Source: Chloroflexota bacterium
Lineage (GTDB): Bacteria; Chloroflexota; Anaerolineae; Aggregatilineales; J027
DNA length: 64,000 bases
Reading direction: 5' to 3'
NCBI GenBank assembly: GCA_016234595.1
Contig: JACRBG010000029.1
Coordinates: 1-64,000 of the forward strand
Part shown: piece after piece, positions 44,145 through 52,522 of the stretch
How the letters are laid out: each line of letters begins with the position of its first letter
Position numbering within the stretch: position 1 is the stretch's first letter
Notes under the pieces: model-generated
What the model was told of the DNA's origin: nothing
Seen by the model: the letters and a program-made list of their open reading frames with translations, nothing else
The model's database searches: none
Made by a program: the position numbers and the translations under genes

Positions 44145-44996
44145 ATGCAACTTAGATATCTCTTGAGAAGATCGCCCGAGGGGCTGACCCCCGAAGGCCG
44201 CTACCAATGGAAGACGACCCGCGCGACGCTGAAACAATATCCCAAAGATATACGTTTTCGGCGGGAGCAAGCCAAGCAAGGGGGAATGCCGCCCATGCCC
44301 TCCCCCTATCTACGCTATCGGGTTTCCGGCAATTATCACATTCAGCTCTTTCACGAAAGTGGTCGAGGGTCTCGCAACGACTTTGAAAACGCCCTCAAGG
44401 GGGTCGGAAAATCGTTTAACGACTTCCACTCCATCCTTGATTTTGGGGCGGGCTGTTCCCGCATTATGCGGTGGATGCAAGACCTCAGCCAACACGCCGA
44501 GCTTTATGGCACCGATATCGATGCCAAAGCGATCCGCTGGAGCAAACGCCACATACCATTTGCCAAGTTTGGGGTAAATCAGGGCCTGCCCCCCCTCAAT
44601 TATCCGGATGGCAAATTCGATTTGGTCTATTCGCACAGCGTTTTTACTCACCTTAACGAAGAGTACCAAGACGCATGGCTGGCGGAACTGAAACGGGTGA
44701 CTAAACCCGGCGCGGTACTGCTATTGACCGTTCATGGCGACAACGCATGGCAGGGGTTTTACGAGAGCGGCAAGGAACACCCCGGCATGGCTGAACATGT
44801 CGCATCCTATGAGAAAAACGGTTGCCATTTTGTCCACGATGATGAATGGACTGGTGTTTTCCCAGATTTCTATCATTCGATGTTCCACCAAAAGCGCTAC
44901 ATCATGGAACATTGGGCCAAATATTTCACCATCCTGAACTACCTAGAGCAGGGCATGTTGAATTATCAAGACATGGTTGTGCTGCAAAGGGATTAA
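44145..44996 (+). CDS. Class I SAM methyltransferase, type B
   Basis: 283 aa. A positively charged N-terminal ~60 residues precede YRVSGNYHIQLFHESG. SAM site: FHSILDFGAGCSRIMRWMQDLSQHAELYGTDIDAKAIRW, then FDLVYSHSVFTHLNEEYQDAWLAELKRVTKPGAVLLLTVHG. The C-terminal part (DDEWTGVFPDFYHSMFHQKRYIMEHWAKYFTILNYLEQGMLNYQDMVVLQ) is highly like the next gene. It is unrelated in detail to type A, and the acceptor is unknown. The gap to the next gene is 5 bp. Confidence 0.87.
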   Translation: MQLRYLLRRSPEGLTPEGRYQWKTTRATLKQYPKDIRFRREQAKQGGMPPMPSPYLRYRVSGNYHIQLFHESGRGSRNDFENALKGVGKSFNDFHSILDFGAGCSRIMRWMQDLSQHAELYGTDIDAKAIRWSKRHIPFAKFGVNQGLPPLNYPDGKFDLVYSHSVFTHLNEEYQDAWLAELKRVTKPGAVLLLTVHGDNAWQGFYESGKEHPGMAEHVASYEKNGCHFVHDDEWTGVFPDFYHSMFHQKRYIMEHWAKYFTILNYLEQGMLNYQDMVVLQRD

Positions 44997-45001
44997 AAAG
45001 G

Positions 45002-45844
45002 ATGTCGAAAAAATGGCCTGCTCTTGCAGATAGACTGAGTCTCGAACAAAAGTATTTCATCAACCGTGTGGTCAAAAGCGCCCGCTATTTTCCGATTGAT
45101 ACCTATTTTCACTATAAGCATCGTGCCGAAAAAATGCTGCCTTTGCCGCCCGTCACCTTACGCCACCGCGTTTCCGGTGTGGATGACATCGGCTATTTTC
45201 ATTACACGGGTCTCAGTTCACACGACGATTTCCAAAAAGCCCTCAATTTAGCGGGTTACGAGATGAGCCAATTTCGCAGCATCCTCGACTTTGGCGCGGG
45301 CTGTGGTCGCATTATGCGCTGGATGAAACAATATAGCCCTCCCGCTGAACTCTATGGTACAGATATTGACATACCCGCAATTCGGTGGAGCCAAAAAAAG
45401 CTAACCTTTGCGACTTTCGATATCAATCAGCCTTTGCCACCATTAGTCTACCCTGCCAACCAATTTGACTACATTTACTCGCATAGTGTGTTCACGCATT
45501 TGGATGATACATATCAAGACGCATGGCTGGCCGAATTAAATCGTGTGACCAAACCCGGCGCGATATTAACCCTAACTGTACATGGCAAGCATGCTTTTGA
45601 TCATTATATCTCCAATGCACCTGACGTTCCAATCATTCACGAACAGCACCAGCACTACCAACAAAAAGGGTTTTTGTTCGTCAGCCAAGATTCTTGGCAA
45701 GGCATTTTCCCAGCGTTTTATCGCACCATGTTTCATCAAGAATCCTATGTCCGCCAGCATTGGTCAGATTATTTCGAAGTCCTAAATTATATTGACCAAG
45801 GTATGTTAAACTATCAGGCTATTGTTGTCCTGCGAAAGCGATAA
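45002..45844 (+). CDS. Class I SAM methyltransferase, type B paralogue
   Basis: 280 aa from ATG 45002 (AAAAGG directly upstream); a longer reading would overlap the previous gene. Motifs follow the type B protein at 44145: LRHRVSGVDDIGYFHYTG, FRSILDFGAGCGRIMRWMKQY, ELYGTDIDIPAIRWSQ, FDYIYSHSVFTHLDDTYQDAWLAELNRVTKPGAILTLTVHG and the NYIDQGMLNYQAIVVLRK ending. Tandem duplication. Probably methylates a related site of the same glycan. Confidence 0.87.
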   Translation: MSKKWPALADRLSLEQKYFINRVVKSARYFPIDTYFHYKHRAEKMLPLPPVTLRHRVSGVDDIGYFHYTGLSSHDDFQKALNLAGYEMSQFRSILDFGAGCGRIMRWMKQYSPPAELYGTDIDIPAIRWSQKKLTFATFDINQPLPPLVYPANQFDYIYSHSVFTHLDDTYQDAWLAELNRVTKPGAILTLTVHGKHAFDHYISNAPDVPIIHEQHQHYQQKGFLFVSQDSWQGIFPAFYRTMFHQESYVRQHWSDYFEVLNYIDQGMLNYQAIVVLRKR

Positions 45845-45848
45845 ATTA

Positions 45849-47084
45849 ATGACCATCCCTGCCATTACCGACCCAACCCAAATTCAAGCCCTTGTGGATG
45901 GTTTTTTAGGCTGGTATCACCGCATCCAACTCCCCGGCGGCATCGTTACTCCCGGCTCTAATCATAGTGATGCAACCCTTGCCCACCTTGATACGCTTGG
46001 TTTGCCCCAAGATTGCACCGGCTTGCGGGTCTTAGATATAAGCTGCCGAGATGGCTTCTTTACATTTGAGCTAGAAAAGCGCGGGGCCGAGGTAGTTGGG
46101 ATTGATTATGTACAACCTGAAAACACTGGCTTTCCAATTGTCAGCAAAATTTTGGGCAGCAAGGCCACCTATCAGGTTGAAAATATCTACAATCTATCGC
46201 CCGAGGTACACGGCACATTTGACATTGTCTTATTTTTGGGCCTGCTCTATCACCTACGTAACCCCCTACTCGCCATTGACCATGTACGCTCCGTCACCAA
46301 ACCGGGTGGCAAGGTTTTTGTTGAAACCCACCTCATTGATAATTTCGTGACACTCGCAGATGGTACTGCCGTCAAACTGGCCGATGTCGCTCCCACCTTA
46401 GAGGATGTACCTCTCCTTCAGTTCTACCCCGGCGACTCACTACTAGGTGATCACACCAACAAATTTGGCCCCAATATGGCCGCCCTTAAAGGTCTATTTT
46501 ATGAGGGCCAGTTCGACGTACAGCACCATGCGATTTATTCCAACCGGGGCTATCTGATGGGCGTGGCTATCCATAGTGAAGTCCTCGACATTTCCCGTCG
46601 CGTAGATCAAGGCATCGAAAGCCCTGCCGTCGCTGGTAAACCCGAAGCCGCCCCACGAGCCCTTGCGTCAGATTCTGATTCAACCTTGGAGGGTAATTTT
46701 TGGAAAATCTCCGATTCCTCCGCCGCCGTATCTGCCGCGCTAGATCTGCAAAGTCGCCAATGGCAGGGTGAACGCAAGCATCTACTTGAAACCGTGAAAC
46801 AAGCTGAAGACTATGCCAAGTCATTGAAGACGGTTTTAGATGTACGCGAACAAGAGGCAGCCAACTTTTCTACCTTCATTGCCTCCAAAGATGCTGATGC
46901 TCAAGCGCAACACGATTATCTTCTACAGGTAGTAAAAGCCCGCGAAGATGAACTTCAAGCGGTCAAACTTGAACTACAAGCGGCCCAACTTCAGCTCCAA
47001 AAAGTTAATGCCGAGCTTGAAATTATCCAAAATAGCCTCGCATATAAAATTGACCAGCGAATAAAACGGCTGGCGTCGCATTAG
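45849..47084 (+). CDS. Class I SAM methyltransferase, type A paralogue with coiled-coil tail
   Basis: 411 aa from ATG 45849, 4 bp after the previous stop. Residues 1-260 copy type A (43344): LVDGFLGWYHRIQLPGGIVTPGSNHSDATL, GLRVLDISCRDGFFTFELEKRGAEVVGIDYV, FDIVLFLGLLYHLRNPLLAIDHV and GGKVFVETHLIDNF. An acidic, Ala/Pro-rich linker follows, and residues ~300-411 form a long charged helix with heptads (REDELQAVKLELQAAQLQLQKVNAELEIIQ), likely a coiled coil ending in a basic segment. The coiled coil may act as a ruler or oligomeriser, as known for the chain-terminating WbdD; this is an analogy. Confidence 0.85.
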   Translation: MTIPAITDPTQIQALVDGFLGWYHRIQLPGGIVTPGSNHSDATLAHLDTLGLPQDCTGLRVLDISCRDGFFTFELEKRGAEVVGIDYVQPENTGFPIVSKILGSKATYQVENIYNLSPEVHGTFDIVLFLGLLYHLRNPLLAIDHVRSVTKPGGKVFVETHLIDNFVTLADGTAVKLADVAPTLEDVPLLQFYPGDSLLGDHTNKFGPNMAALKGLFYEGQFDVQHHAIYSNRGYLMGVAIHSEVLDISRRVDQGIESPAVAGKPEAAPRALASDSDSTLEGNFWKISDSSAAVSAALDLQSRQWQGERKHLLETVKQAEDYAKSLKTVLDVREQEAANFSTFIASKDADAQAQHDYLLQVVKAREDELQAVKLELQAAQLQLQKVNAELEIIQNSLAYKIDQRIKRLASH

Positions 47085-47101
47085 GTAAGGTTGACACAAA
47101 T

Positions 47102-48649
47102 TTGCCCAAACATATCGTTGTCATCGGCGACATTGACAATCGGGATTTCTATCATGTCGGAGACGAGGCCATGCTGGAAGCCAACATCCTCCAACTCCGT
47201 CGTTATGCCCCTGAAACGCAACTAACCCTGATTTCGGCTGATCCTGTCGCTTCTGCTAATTTTTATCAGGTACCCACTGTTCCATGTTTAGGTTTCGGCA
47301 TCCGCGCCAAAAATCATCCGGAGCATTTGGCAACCATTCTTGAAGCCGCCCAAAATCGTCTAGTCGGGCCTCTCGACCATAGTCAACCTTTTCATCTTAC
47401 CATTGAAGCCCTGTACCGCGCCGACGCCTTGTTGATTTCCGGCGGTGGAAACATAAATTCTACTTGGCCGGAGCATGTCTATGAACGGATGGCGCTGATC
47501 AAGGTGGCCCAGCTTTTTCAAAAACAAATTATCATTACAGGTCAGACCATTGGGCCAACCTTAAAAGACCAAGAGCGCTCGTTGTTAGAGGCCGTCTTAC
47601 CACACGTCAGTATCTTAGGCGTACGGGAACGCCCCTCTGCCCAATTAGCTCCCCAACTCGGTGTTCCTCTCGAAAAAATTAGCTTTCAACTGGATGATGC
47701 TTTTTATCTATCGCCCAAACCAATTGAAGAACCTCTCGCGTTTGACATCAACCAGCCCTTTATTGCCCTCACCATCAGCCCCTATGTCAATCCCGAAACG
47801 GATTCTCATAGCCTCGATTTGTTAGCGGCCCAATTACAAACTGTCGACCAATTGACCAATGTCCCTCTTGTATTCATTCCCCATATTAGCCAATCTCGCT
47901 ATTCGCATTTGACTGATGCGCTTATTGGCGATTATCTCAAATCCAAATTAGACACGCTTATAGTCTTACCCGTCTATACAGCCCGCGAAGTAGTCTGGTT
48001 AACCAATAAGGCCGCCCTTATTATCAGTGCCCGCTATCACCCTCTCGTCTTTGGGATAGCAGCCCAAATTCCCTGCCTCGGCCTCTATGTGGATGAATAT
48101 ACCAAGACCAAACTCACCGGGGCATTAGCCCATGCAGGTTTGGCCGAATGGGCCATGCCAATCGAGGCCGCTGTGCATGGTCTTTTGCCTGATGCCGTCC
48201 AAGAACTATGGTCGAGGCGAGATGAAATCAATCAACACCTTATGTCTTGCCAACCCTATTGGCAACATTTATACACGGCCCATTGGTCAAAGTTACTCGA
48301 TGCGTTCGATCTACCGAATTCTGACTCCGTCTCATTAGTTCCGCCTCCGTCCGCCCCCGAACGCCTTTTGCCAGAGGGTAATTGGCTCAGAATGGCCCAC
48401 ATCTTGGATGCGGCCAAACAAGACTGGGATTCCCAATTTAACCGGCTCAAGACATCCTTTCGGCAAGTCGAAGAATATGCCCTAATCCTCGACCAAGAGA
48501 GAATCGGTTACAAAGCCCATATTGCTGAGTTATTGCAGTTCCAGCAAGATATGGCCTCTCGCCACGCATTTTTGGGCGGATTAGCTAAAATAAAGGCGTC
48601 TATCCTCCAAAATTTAGATCGTTTATTGCCCTCGCGTCATGAGGATTAA
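47102..48649 (+). CDS. Polysaccharide pyruvyl transferase family protein
   Basis: 515 aa from TTG 47102; later ATGs would remove the conserved start HIVVIGDIDNRDFYHVGDEAM. CsaB/WcaK-type motifs: LLISGGGNINSTW, KQIIITGQTIGPTLKDQERSLLEAVLPHVSILGVRERPSA, LDDAFYL, PLVFIPHI, LIISARYHPLVFGIAAQIPCLGLYVDEYTKTKLTGAL. Family members move pyruvate from phosphoenolpyruvate to a sugar; CsaB-modified glycans anchor S-layer proteins. The C-terminal ~120 residues are helical and may bind a partner. Confidence 0.88.
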   Translation: MPKHIVVIGDIDNRDFYHVGDEAMLEANILQLRRYAPETQLTLISADPVASANFYQVPTVPCLGFGIRAKNHPEHLATILEAAQNRLVGPLDHSQPFHLTIEALYRADALLISGGGNINSTWPEHVYERMALIKVAQLFQKQIIITGQTIGPTLKDQERSLLEAVLPHVSILGVRERPSAQLAPQLGVPLEKISFQLDDAFYLSPKPIEEPLAFDINQPFIALTISPYVNPETDSHSLDLLAAQLQTVDQLTNVPLVFIPHISQSRYSHLTDALIGDYLKSKLDTLIVLPVYTAREVVWLTNKAALIISARYHPLVFGIAAQIPCLGLYVDEYTKTKLTGALAHAGLAEWAMPIEAAVHGLLPDAVQELWSRRDEINQHLMSCQPYWQHLYTAHWSKLLDAFDLPNSDSVSLVPPPSAPERLLPEGNWLRMAHILDAAKQDWDSQFNRLKTSFRQVEEYALILDQERIGYKAHIAELLQFQQDMASRHAFLGGLAKIKASILQNLDRLLPSRHED

Positions 48650-48652
48650 GCC

Positions 48653-50572
48653 TTGCTAGTACGAGTTTTAAACAAAACAACCGCGCCAATTTTGATAGTG
48701 ATGGTGGCCTTATCGCTTATTTACCGTCCAACCTTCCAAACCATCATCAATGGCTCGTCCAATTTATTGATGATTGATGTAGGGGAAACCCAAGCCGTCC
48801 TCAACACATGGGGGACACTCCACCCAACCAGCTATCCCCTCTATGTCATTTTGGGCAATTTGATGGTGACAGGCCTAAAGCTAGTCGGGGTTTCAGCGGC
48901 CACTGCTCCGGCCCTCGTCTCGTGGTTTTGGGGTCTCCTTGCCCTACTGTTGATCTACATTCTGGCAAACCACCTAATCCCAAAACCCATACTGGCTGCG
49001 GTCATCATTTTTTTGCTGGGTCTAACTCGTTTTGTGTGGGTGCATAGTGTCATTGCCGAGGTCTATTCATTTACCTTTGCCCTGCAAGGTTTATTATTAT
49101 TGGTGGCACTGTGGCGTCAACCCATTCGACATCGCATCTTATGGTTAGCCTTCATCGGCGGCATTGGTGTTTTCCATCATCGCACCATGATTCTCTTGGC
49201 CCCTGCCCTCATCTACGCAACATGGCCGGATTTAAAACCCCTCTTCCGTAAGCCATCCATTTTGATGCTGTGTTTGCTGGTCGGGTTAATTGGTTTTCTG
49301 CCCTATCTCTATCTCCCGCTCCAAGCCAGTACCCATGCAGCATGGGTCTATGGCGAACCCAACACACTGTCAGGCTTTTGGGAGCAGTTCAGCGGAAAAG
49401 AAGCGAATCACTTTTTTGGCCTACCCGAATCCCAAGCGGCCTTTCAACATAACTTCGATAAAATAAACGATAGTATCGTGCACGGCGTGAGTATTCCGGG
49501 TATTCTGTTGGGTCTACTCGGCTTAGCTATTGCCCTGCGCAACCCCAACAATCGCCGCCCCGCCCTAACCATGTTGCTGGTTCTAATACCCAACTACCTC
49601 TTTGCGGTGGGTCTTTTTACCGATATTCTTGCGCCCAACATCATCGCCATCGAATTAGCACTGGCCTTGGGCTGGTTGTTTCTAGCGGATGCCGTCCTCT
49701 CCACTCCTATAGGCACACGCAATCGTCAAGTCATTTGGGCCTATTATCTCAGTATCGGCCTGCAATTCTCGCTCTTTACCGTCCTGCCAATTTATTACAG
49801 CGCATGGCTCTATCGCCACAACAATAACTTTATACACCAGATCACCCATGATCGAACGGGCCTCGCTACCATTGCTCTTGCCCAAAATACCCCTTCCGGC
49901 TCCACTTTAATGCTGGCATGGGGGCCGCGCTATTATGCCATTGGTTTTGCCCAAGATGTCGAGCATCAATTGACCCAAATTCGTCGCGCCGACCACAAAG
50001 CCGATTTCCCAACCCTGATTCAACAAGGGCCATTGGTCACACCTGAATACACCTTCTACAACCAGTCGATTACATGGTGGGAAGCTCGTCTAGGCACACC
50101 AATATACCTGCGGGCCGTCGCACCCTATCTGGTGCAAATTGACATCGCCCCCCGTCTGGCCGAATCCCCTATTACCTTACCAGCAGATTTCGATGCCCCC
50201 ATCCCCGTAATCGCTCTCGATGCCCAACTCAACTGCACCTCCGACTATATCGTCTTAAAGGTTGATTGGGCCGCTCCCGCAACCCCAACCCGTGATTTAA
50301 GCATTTTTGCACATCTGGTGGACGCTAACGGCAGCGTGGTTGCCAATGCCGATCAAGCGGCTCGGGTATATGGCTGGCATCCTATGACTGAATGGCTACC
50401 CAATGAAATCGTCACCGATGTTTACCCATTGCCGCGCCGCACCGATGGAGTGACAGTCGCGTTTGGCCTCTATGAACAACTGCCATCGGGTGAGTTCCAA
50501 AACTATAACGTGCAAAGTCTGCCCATACCATGCAATAAAAAAGCCCCCGGTGATAAATCCGAGGGCCAATGA
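48653..50572 (+). CDS. DUF2723 membrane glycosyltransferase with C-terminal beta-domain
   Basis: 639 aa; TTG 48653, 3 bp after the previous stop. About ten helices. First loop IDVGETQAVLNTWGTLHPTSYPLYVILGNLMV is the DUF2723 hallmark; Asp/Glu in it are the expected catalytic acids of a GT-C enzyme that uses polyprenyl-phosphate sugars. GVFHHRTMILLAPALIYA and FLPYLYLPLQASTHAAWVYGEP follow. The last ~150 residues (LDAQLNCTSDYIVLKVDWAA, LSIFAHLVDANGSVVANADQAARVYGWHPMTEWLPNEIV) resemble the beta domain at the end of the ArnT-like pair. The 3' end holds a terminator for the opposite-strand pilin gene. Confidence 0.88.
   Translation: MLVRVLNKTTAPILIVMVALSLIYRPTFQTIINGSSNLLMIDVGETQAVLNTWGTLHPTSYPLYVILGNLMVTGLKLVGVSAATAPALVSWFWGLLALLLIYILANHLIPKPILAAVIIFLLGLTRFVWVHSVIAEVYSFTFALQGLLLLVALWRQPIRHRILWLAFIGGIGVFHHRTMILLAPALIYATWPDLKPLFRKPSILMLCLLVGLIGFLPYLYLPLQASTHAAWVYGEPNTLSGFWEQFSGKEANHFFGLPESQAAFQHNFDKINDSIVHGVSIPGILLGLLGLAIALRNPNNRRPALTMLLVLIPNYLFAVGLFTDILAPNIIAIELALALGWLFLADAVLSTPIGTRNRQVIWAYYLSIGLQFSLFTVLPIYYSAWLYRHNNNFIHQITHDRTGLATIALAQNTPSGSTLMLAWGPRYYAIGFAQDVEHQLTQIRRADHKADFPTLIQQGPLVTPEYTFYNQSITWWEARLGTPIYLRAVAPYLVQIDIAPRLAESPITLPADFDAPIPVIALDAQLNCTSDYIVLKVDWAAPATPTRDLSIFAHLVDANGSVVANADQAARVYGWHPMTEWLPNEIVTDVYPLPRRTDGVTVAFGLYEQLPSGEFQNYNVQSLPIPCNKKAPGDKSEGQ
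50537..50566 (-). terminator. Minus-strand terminator inside the DUF2723 coding end
   Basis: On the minus strand GCCCTCGG pairs with CCGGGGGC (one G-U wobble), 8-nt loop, then six T. It lies 30 bp after the stop of the 50596 pilin gene and overlaps the last codons of the convergent glycosyltransferase gene. Confidence 0.85.
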
Positions 50573-50595
50573 TTCCTAGATAATGATTTTATGAT

Positions 50596-50763
50596 TTACG
50601 GCAGGGCGTGTATGACGCTTGAGTACAAATTACCAATTGCCGGGCCGAGCAAAATTAAGATAAGAATCACCACAATCCCGACGAGCATGATAATTAAAGC
50701 ATACTCCAGCAACCCCTGCCCCGATTGATTTTTGAGCAGTGCTTTGCTCAATTTGCGGGACAT
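50596..50763 (-). CDS. Flp-type pilin (second copy)
   Basis: 55 aa; ATG 50763 with AAGGAG 10 bp upstream. Class III prepilin: basic leader MSRKLSKALLKNQSG, then the processing site before QGLLEYALIIMLVGIVVILILILLGPAIGNLYSSV, with the Glu 4-5 residues into the mature chain as in Flp pilins. About 40 mature residues form one long hydrophobic helix. Paralogue of the adjacent pilin. No prepilin peptidase or Tad machinery lies in the window, so these genes are probably a detached pilin pair. Confidence 0.88.
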   Translation of the reverse strand: MSRKLSKALLKNQSGQGLLEYALIIMLVGIVVILILILLGPAIGNLYSSVIHALP

Positions 50764-50804
50764 CGGCCTAACTCCTTTGTAAATATCTCCCTTTCTTCAG
50801 TATG

Positions 50805-50830
50805 AAAAAACCCCCAGCATAAGCCGAGGG
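50805..50830 (-). terminator. Minus-strand terminator of the first pilin gene
   Basis: CCCTCGG pairs with CTGGGGG (two G-U wobbles) around a 6-nt loop, followed by six T. It separates the two pilin genes, so the second pilin depends on readthrough or its own promoter. Similar in sequence to the terminator at 50537. Confidence 0.8.
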
Positions 50831-50858
50831 TTTAGACTTTGAGTAGATTGTTCTGCGA

Positions 50859-51005
50859 TTACAGCGAACGAACAATACTGCTGAAGATATTCCCGATGGC
50901 TGGGCCGAGCAGGGCCAAAATGATAATGACGACGACGGCAACCAGAACGAGAATTAGAGCATATTCAACGAGGCCTTGGCCTTTTTCACGTGGCAGATAC
51001 AACAT
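50859..51005 (-). CDS. Flp-type pilin
   Basis: 48 aa from ATG 51005 with GAGGAG upstream; the longer reading from 51065 crosses the promoter. Leader MLYLPREKG, then the class III cleavage site before QGLVEYALILVLVAVVVIIILALLGPAIGNIFSSIV. The Glu and Tyr after the site are the conserved EY pair of Flp pilins. Assembles into thin adhesive or motility fibres via the Tad system elsewhere in the genome. A consensus promoter lies upstream. Confidence 0.9.
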   Translation of the reverse strand: MLYLPREKGQGLVEYALILVLVAVVVIIILALLGPAIGNIFSSIVRSL

Positions 51006-51048
51006 TTTAAATCTCCTCATAATTGGGAAAATTGCAGATGATGAAATC

Positions 51049-51078
51049 AGTATATAACGAAGCATAAGATGGAATCAA
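51049..51078 (-). promoter_or_regulatory. Candidate promoter of the pilin gene
   Basis: On the minus strand TTGATT (51073-51078), 18 bp, TATACT (51049-51054); the 5' leader to the ATG at 51005 would be about 35 nt. The region is distinctly AT-rich. Confidence 0.6.
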
Positions 51079-51187
51079 GCACCATTTATGAATTTTTTGT
51101 AAAACATTTCGACCATCTTAATTTTAATTTTATTATTAGTAATCTCCCGTCTTGACCCCACCTATTCGCACGCTAAAATGGCATCCC

Positions 51188-52504
51188 ATGAAAAATGATA
51201 CCACTCCCCCACTCCATAAACCGTCCGCGCTGTCTTCAATTTTGCCGAGCTGGGCATGGTTTAGCCTCAGTGTAGTGCTTGCCAGTGCTATTTTAATGGG
51301 CATTGTCGCCGGGGTCATCGTCTCGCGTGGGCACGATAAAAATCAATCTGACGCCGAGACCCTTAATCAAACCCTACTTCCAGTCATGGTAGATGTCACC
51401 CGCCTGCCAACCTTTACACCCCTCCCCACCTACACCCCCAGCATCACCGTTTCGCCAAGCCTGACCTCAACCGCTACCCCAGAACCACCCACTGCGATTG
51501 CCCAAGTCTCGACCCCCTTACCAACCGCATCTATAACACCCGCCACCTCTGCGCCCGTCTCATCAGCCTGCACCCATCCCGACAATTGGGTTAGCTATAT
51601 TGTGCAAGATGGCGATACTCTATTTGCTTTCCAATTGGGCGCAGGACGGGCAGGTAATCCAGCCACAGTGGATGAAATCCTTGCCGCCAATTGCACCACC
51701 AGCACTTTTTTGACCATCGGGCAAACGCTCTGGTTGCCCCCGGGCGCGGCGGATCAAGCCCCCGCATCCCAACCTGTTGTAGCGGGTCTACCAGCAGGCA
51801 CACACCGTAATGCCAACTGCCCCTGCACCATCGAAGTCAAACCCGGTTGGCGGCTTGAGCAAATCGCCGATGCCATCAACAGCACCCCGGTCGCCTTTAC
51901 AGGGGCGGATCTTCTCGCCGTGACGGGTCGTAGCGCCGCCATCCCCCCGCGTGATTTTCTGGCCTCTGTGCCAGCAGGGTCAGGCCTAGAGGGGTTCATG
52001 TTCCCCGGCACCTATACCCTCCAAAATGACACCACCGCCGAAGGGTTCCGCAATATGATGCTCGATGCCTTTGGTGCCAATGCCAGCGGACTCGTCGCCC
52101 CCGGCTACACCCTCTATCAAACTGTCATTTTGGCCTCCATCATCCAGCGTGAGGTCAATATGCCCGGTGAGCAACCCACCGTTAGCAGCGTCTTTCATAA
52201 TCGGCTGGCAGCAGGCAAGGGTCTGGGTGCAACTGTCACCCTCATGTATGGCCTCGGCACTCCCGGCAATTGGTGGCCGCACATTTGTTGTGGTATGACA
52301 GACATTGATATCCCGTATAACACCAATCTTCATGCGGGCCTAACCCCCACCCCCATCAGCAACCCCGGCCTGACCGCTCTGCAAGCCGCTGCCAGCCCTG
52401 CCCAAACAGGCTATATGTACTTCACCTCCCGCTGCGACGGCACAGGTATCGCCTATTCCGTCACCTATGAAGAACACCTCGCCAACGTAACGTGCGGGCC
52501 ATAA
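51188..52504 (+). CDS. mltG: MltG-type endolytic murein transglycosylase with LysM domain
   Basis: 438 aa from ATG 51188; a TTG at 51152 is an alternative and neither has a clear ribosome site. Short cytoplasmic tail, one transmembrane helix (WAWFSLSVVLASAILMGIVAGVIV), Thr/Pro-rich linker, LysM domain (WVSYIVQDGDTLFAFQ, VDEILAANCTT, GQTLWLPPG), then a YceG/MltG domain: VKPGWRLEQIADAINST, GLEGFMFPGTYTLQ, VILASIIQREVNMPGEQPTVSSVFHNRL with the catalytic Glu, and GLGATVTLMYGLG. The protein cuts nascent glycan strands and limits their length. Divergent from the pilin genes. Confidence 0.9.
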   Translation: MKNDTTPPLHKPSALSSILPSWAWFSLSVVLASAILMGIVAGVIVSRGHDKNQSDAETLNQTLLPVMVDVTRLPTFTPLPTYTPSITVSPSLTSTATPEPPTAIAQVSTPLPTASITPATSAPVSSACTHPDNWVSYIVQDGDTLFAFQLGAGRAGNPATVDEILAANCTTSTFLTIGQTLWLPPGAADQAPASQPVVAGLPAGTHRNANCPCTIEVKPGWRLEQIADAINSTPVAFTGADLLAVTGRSAAIPPRDFLASVPAGSGLEGFMFPGTYTLQNDTTAEGFRNMMLDAFGANASGLVAPGYTLYQTVILASIIQREVNMPGEQPTVSSVFHNRLAAGKGLGATVTLMYGLGTPGNWWPHICCGMTDIDIPYNTNLHAGLTPTPISNPGLTALQAAASPAQTGYMYFTSRCDGTGIAYSVTYEEHLANVTCGP

Positions 52505-52522
52505 AACATAGGAAGGCAATCC

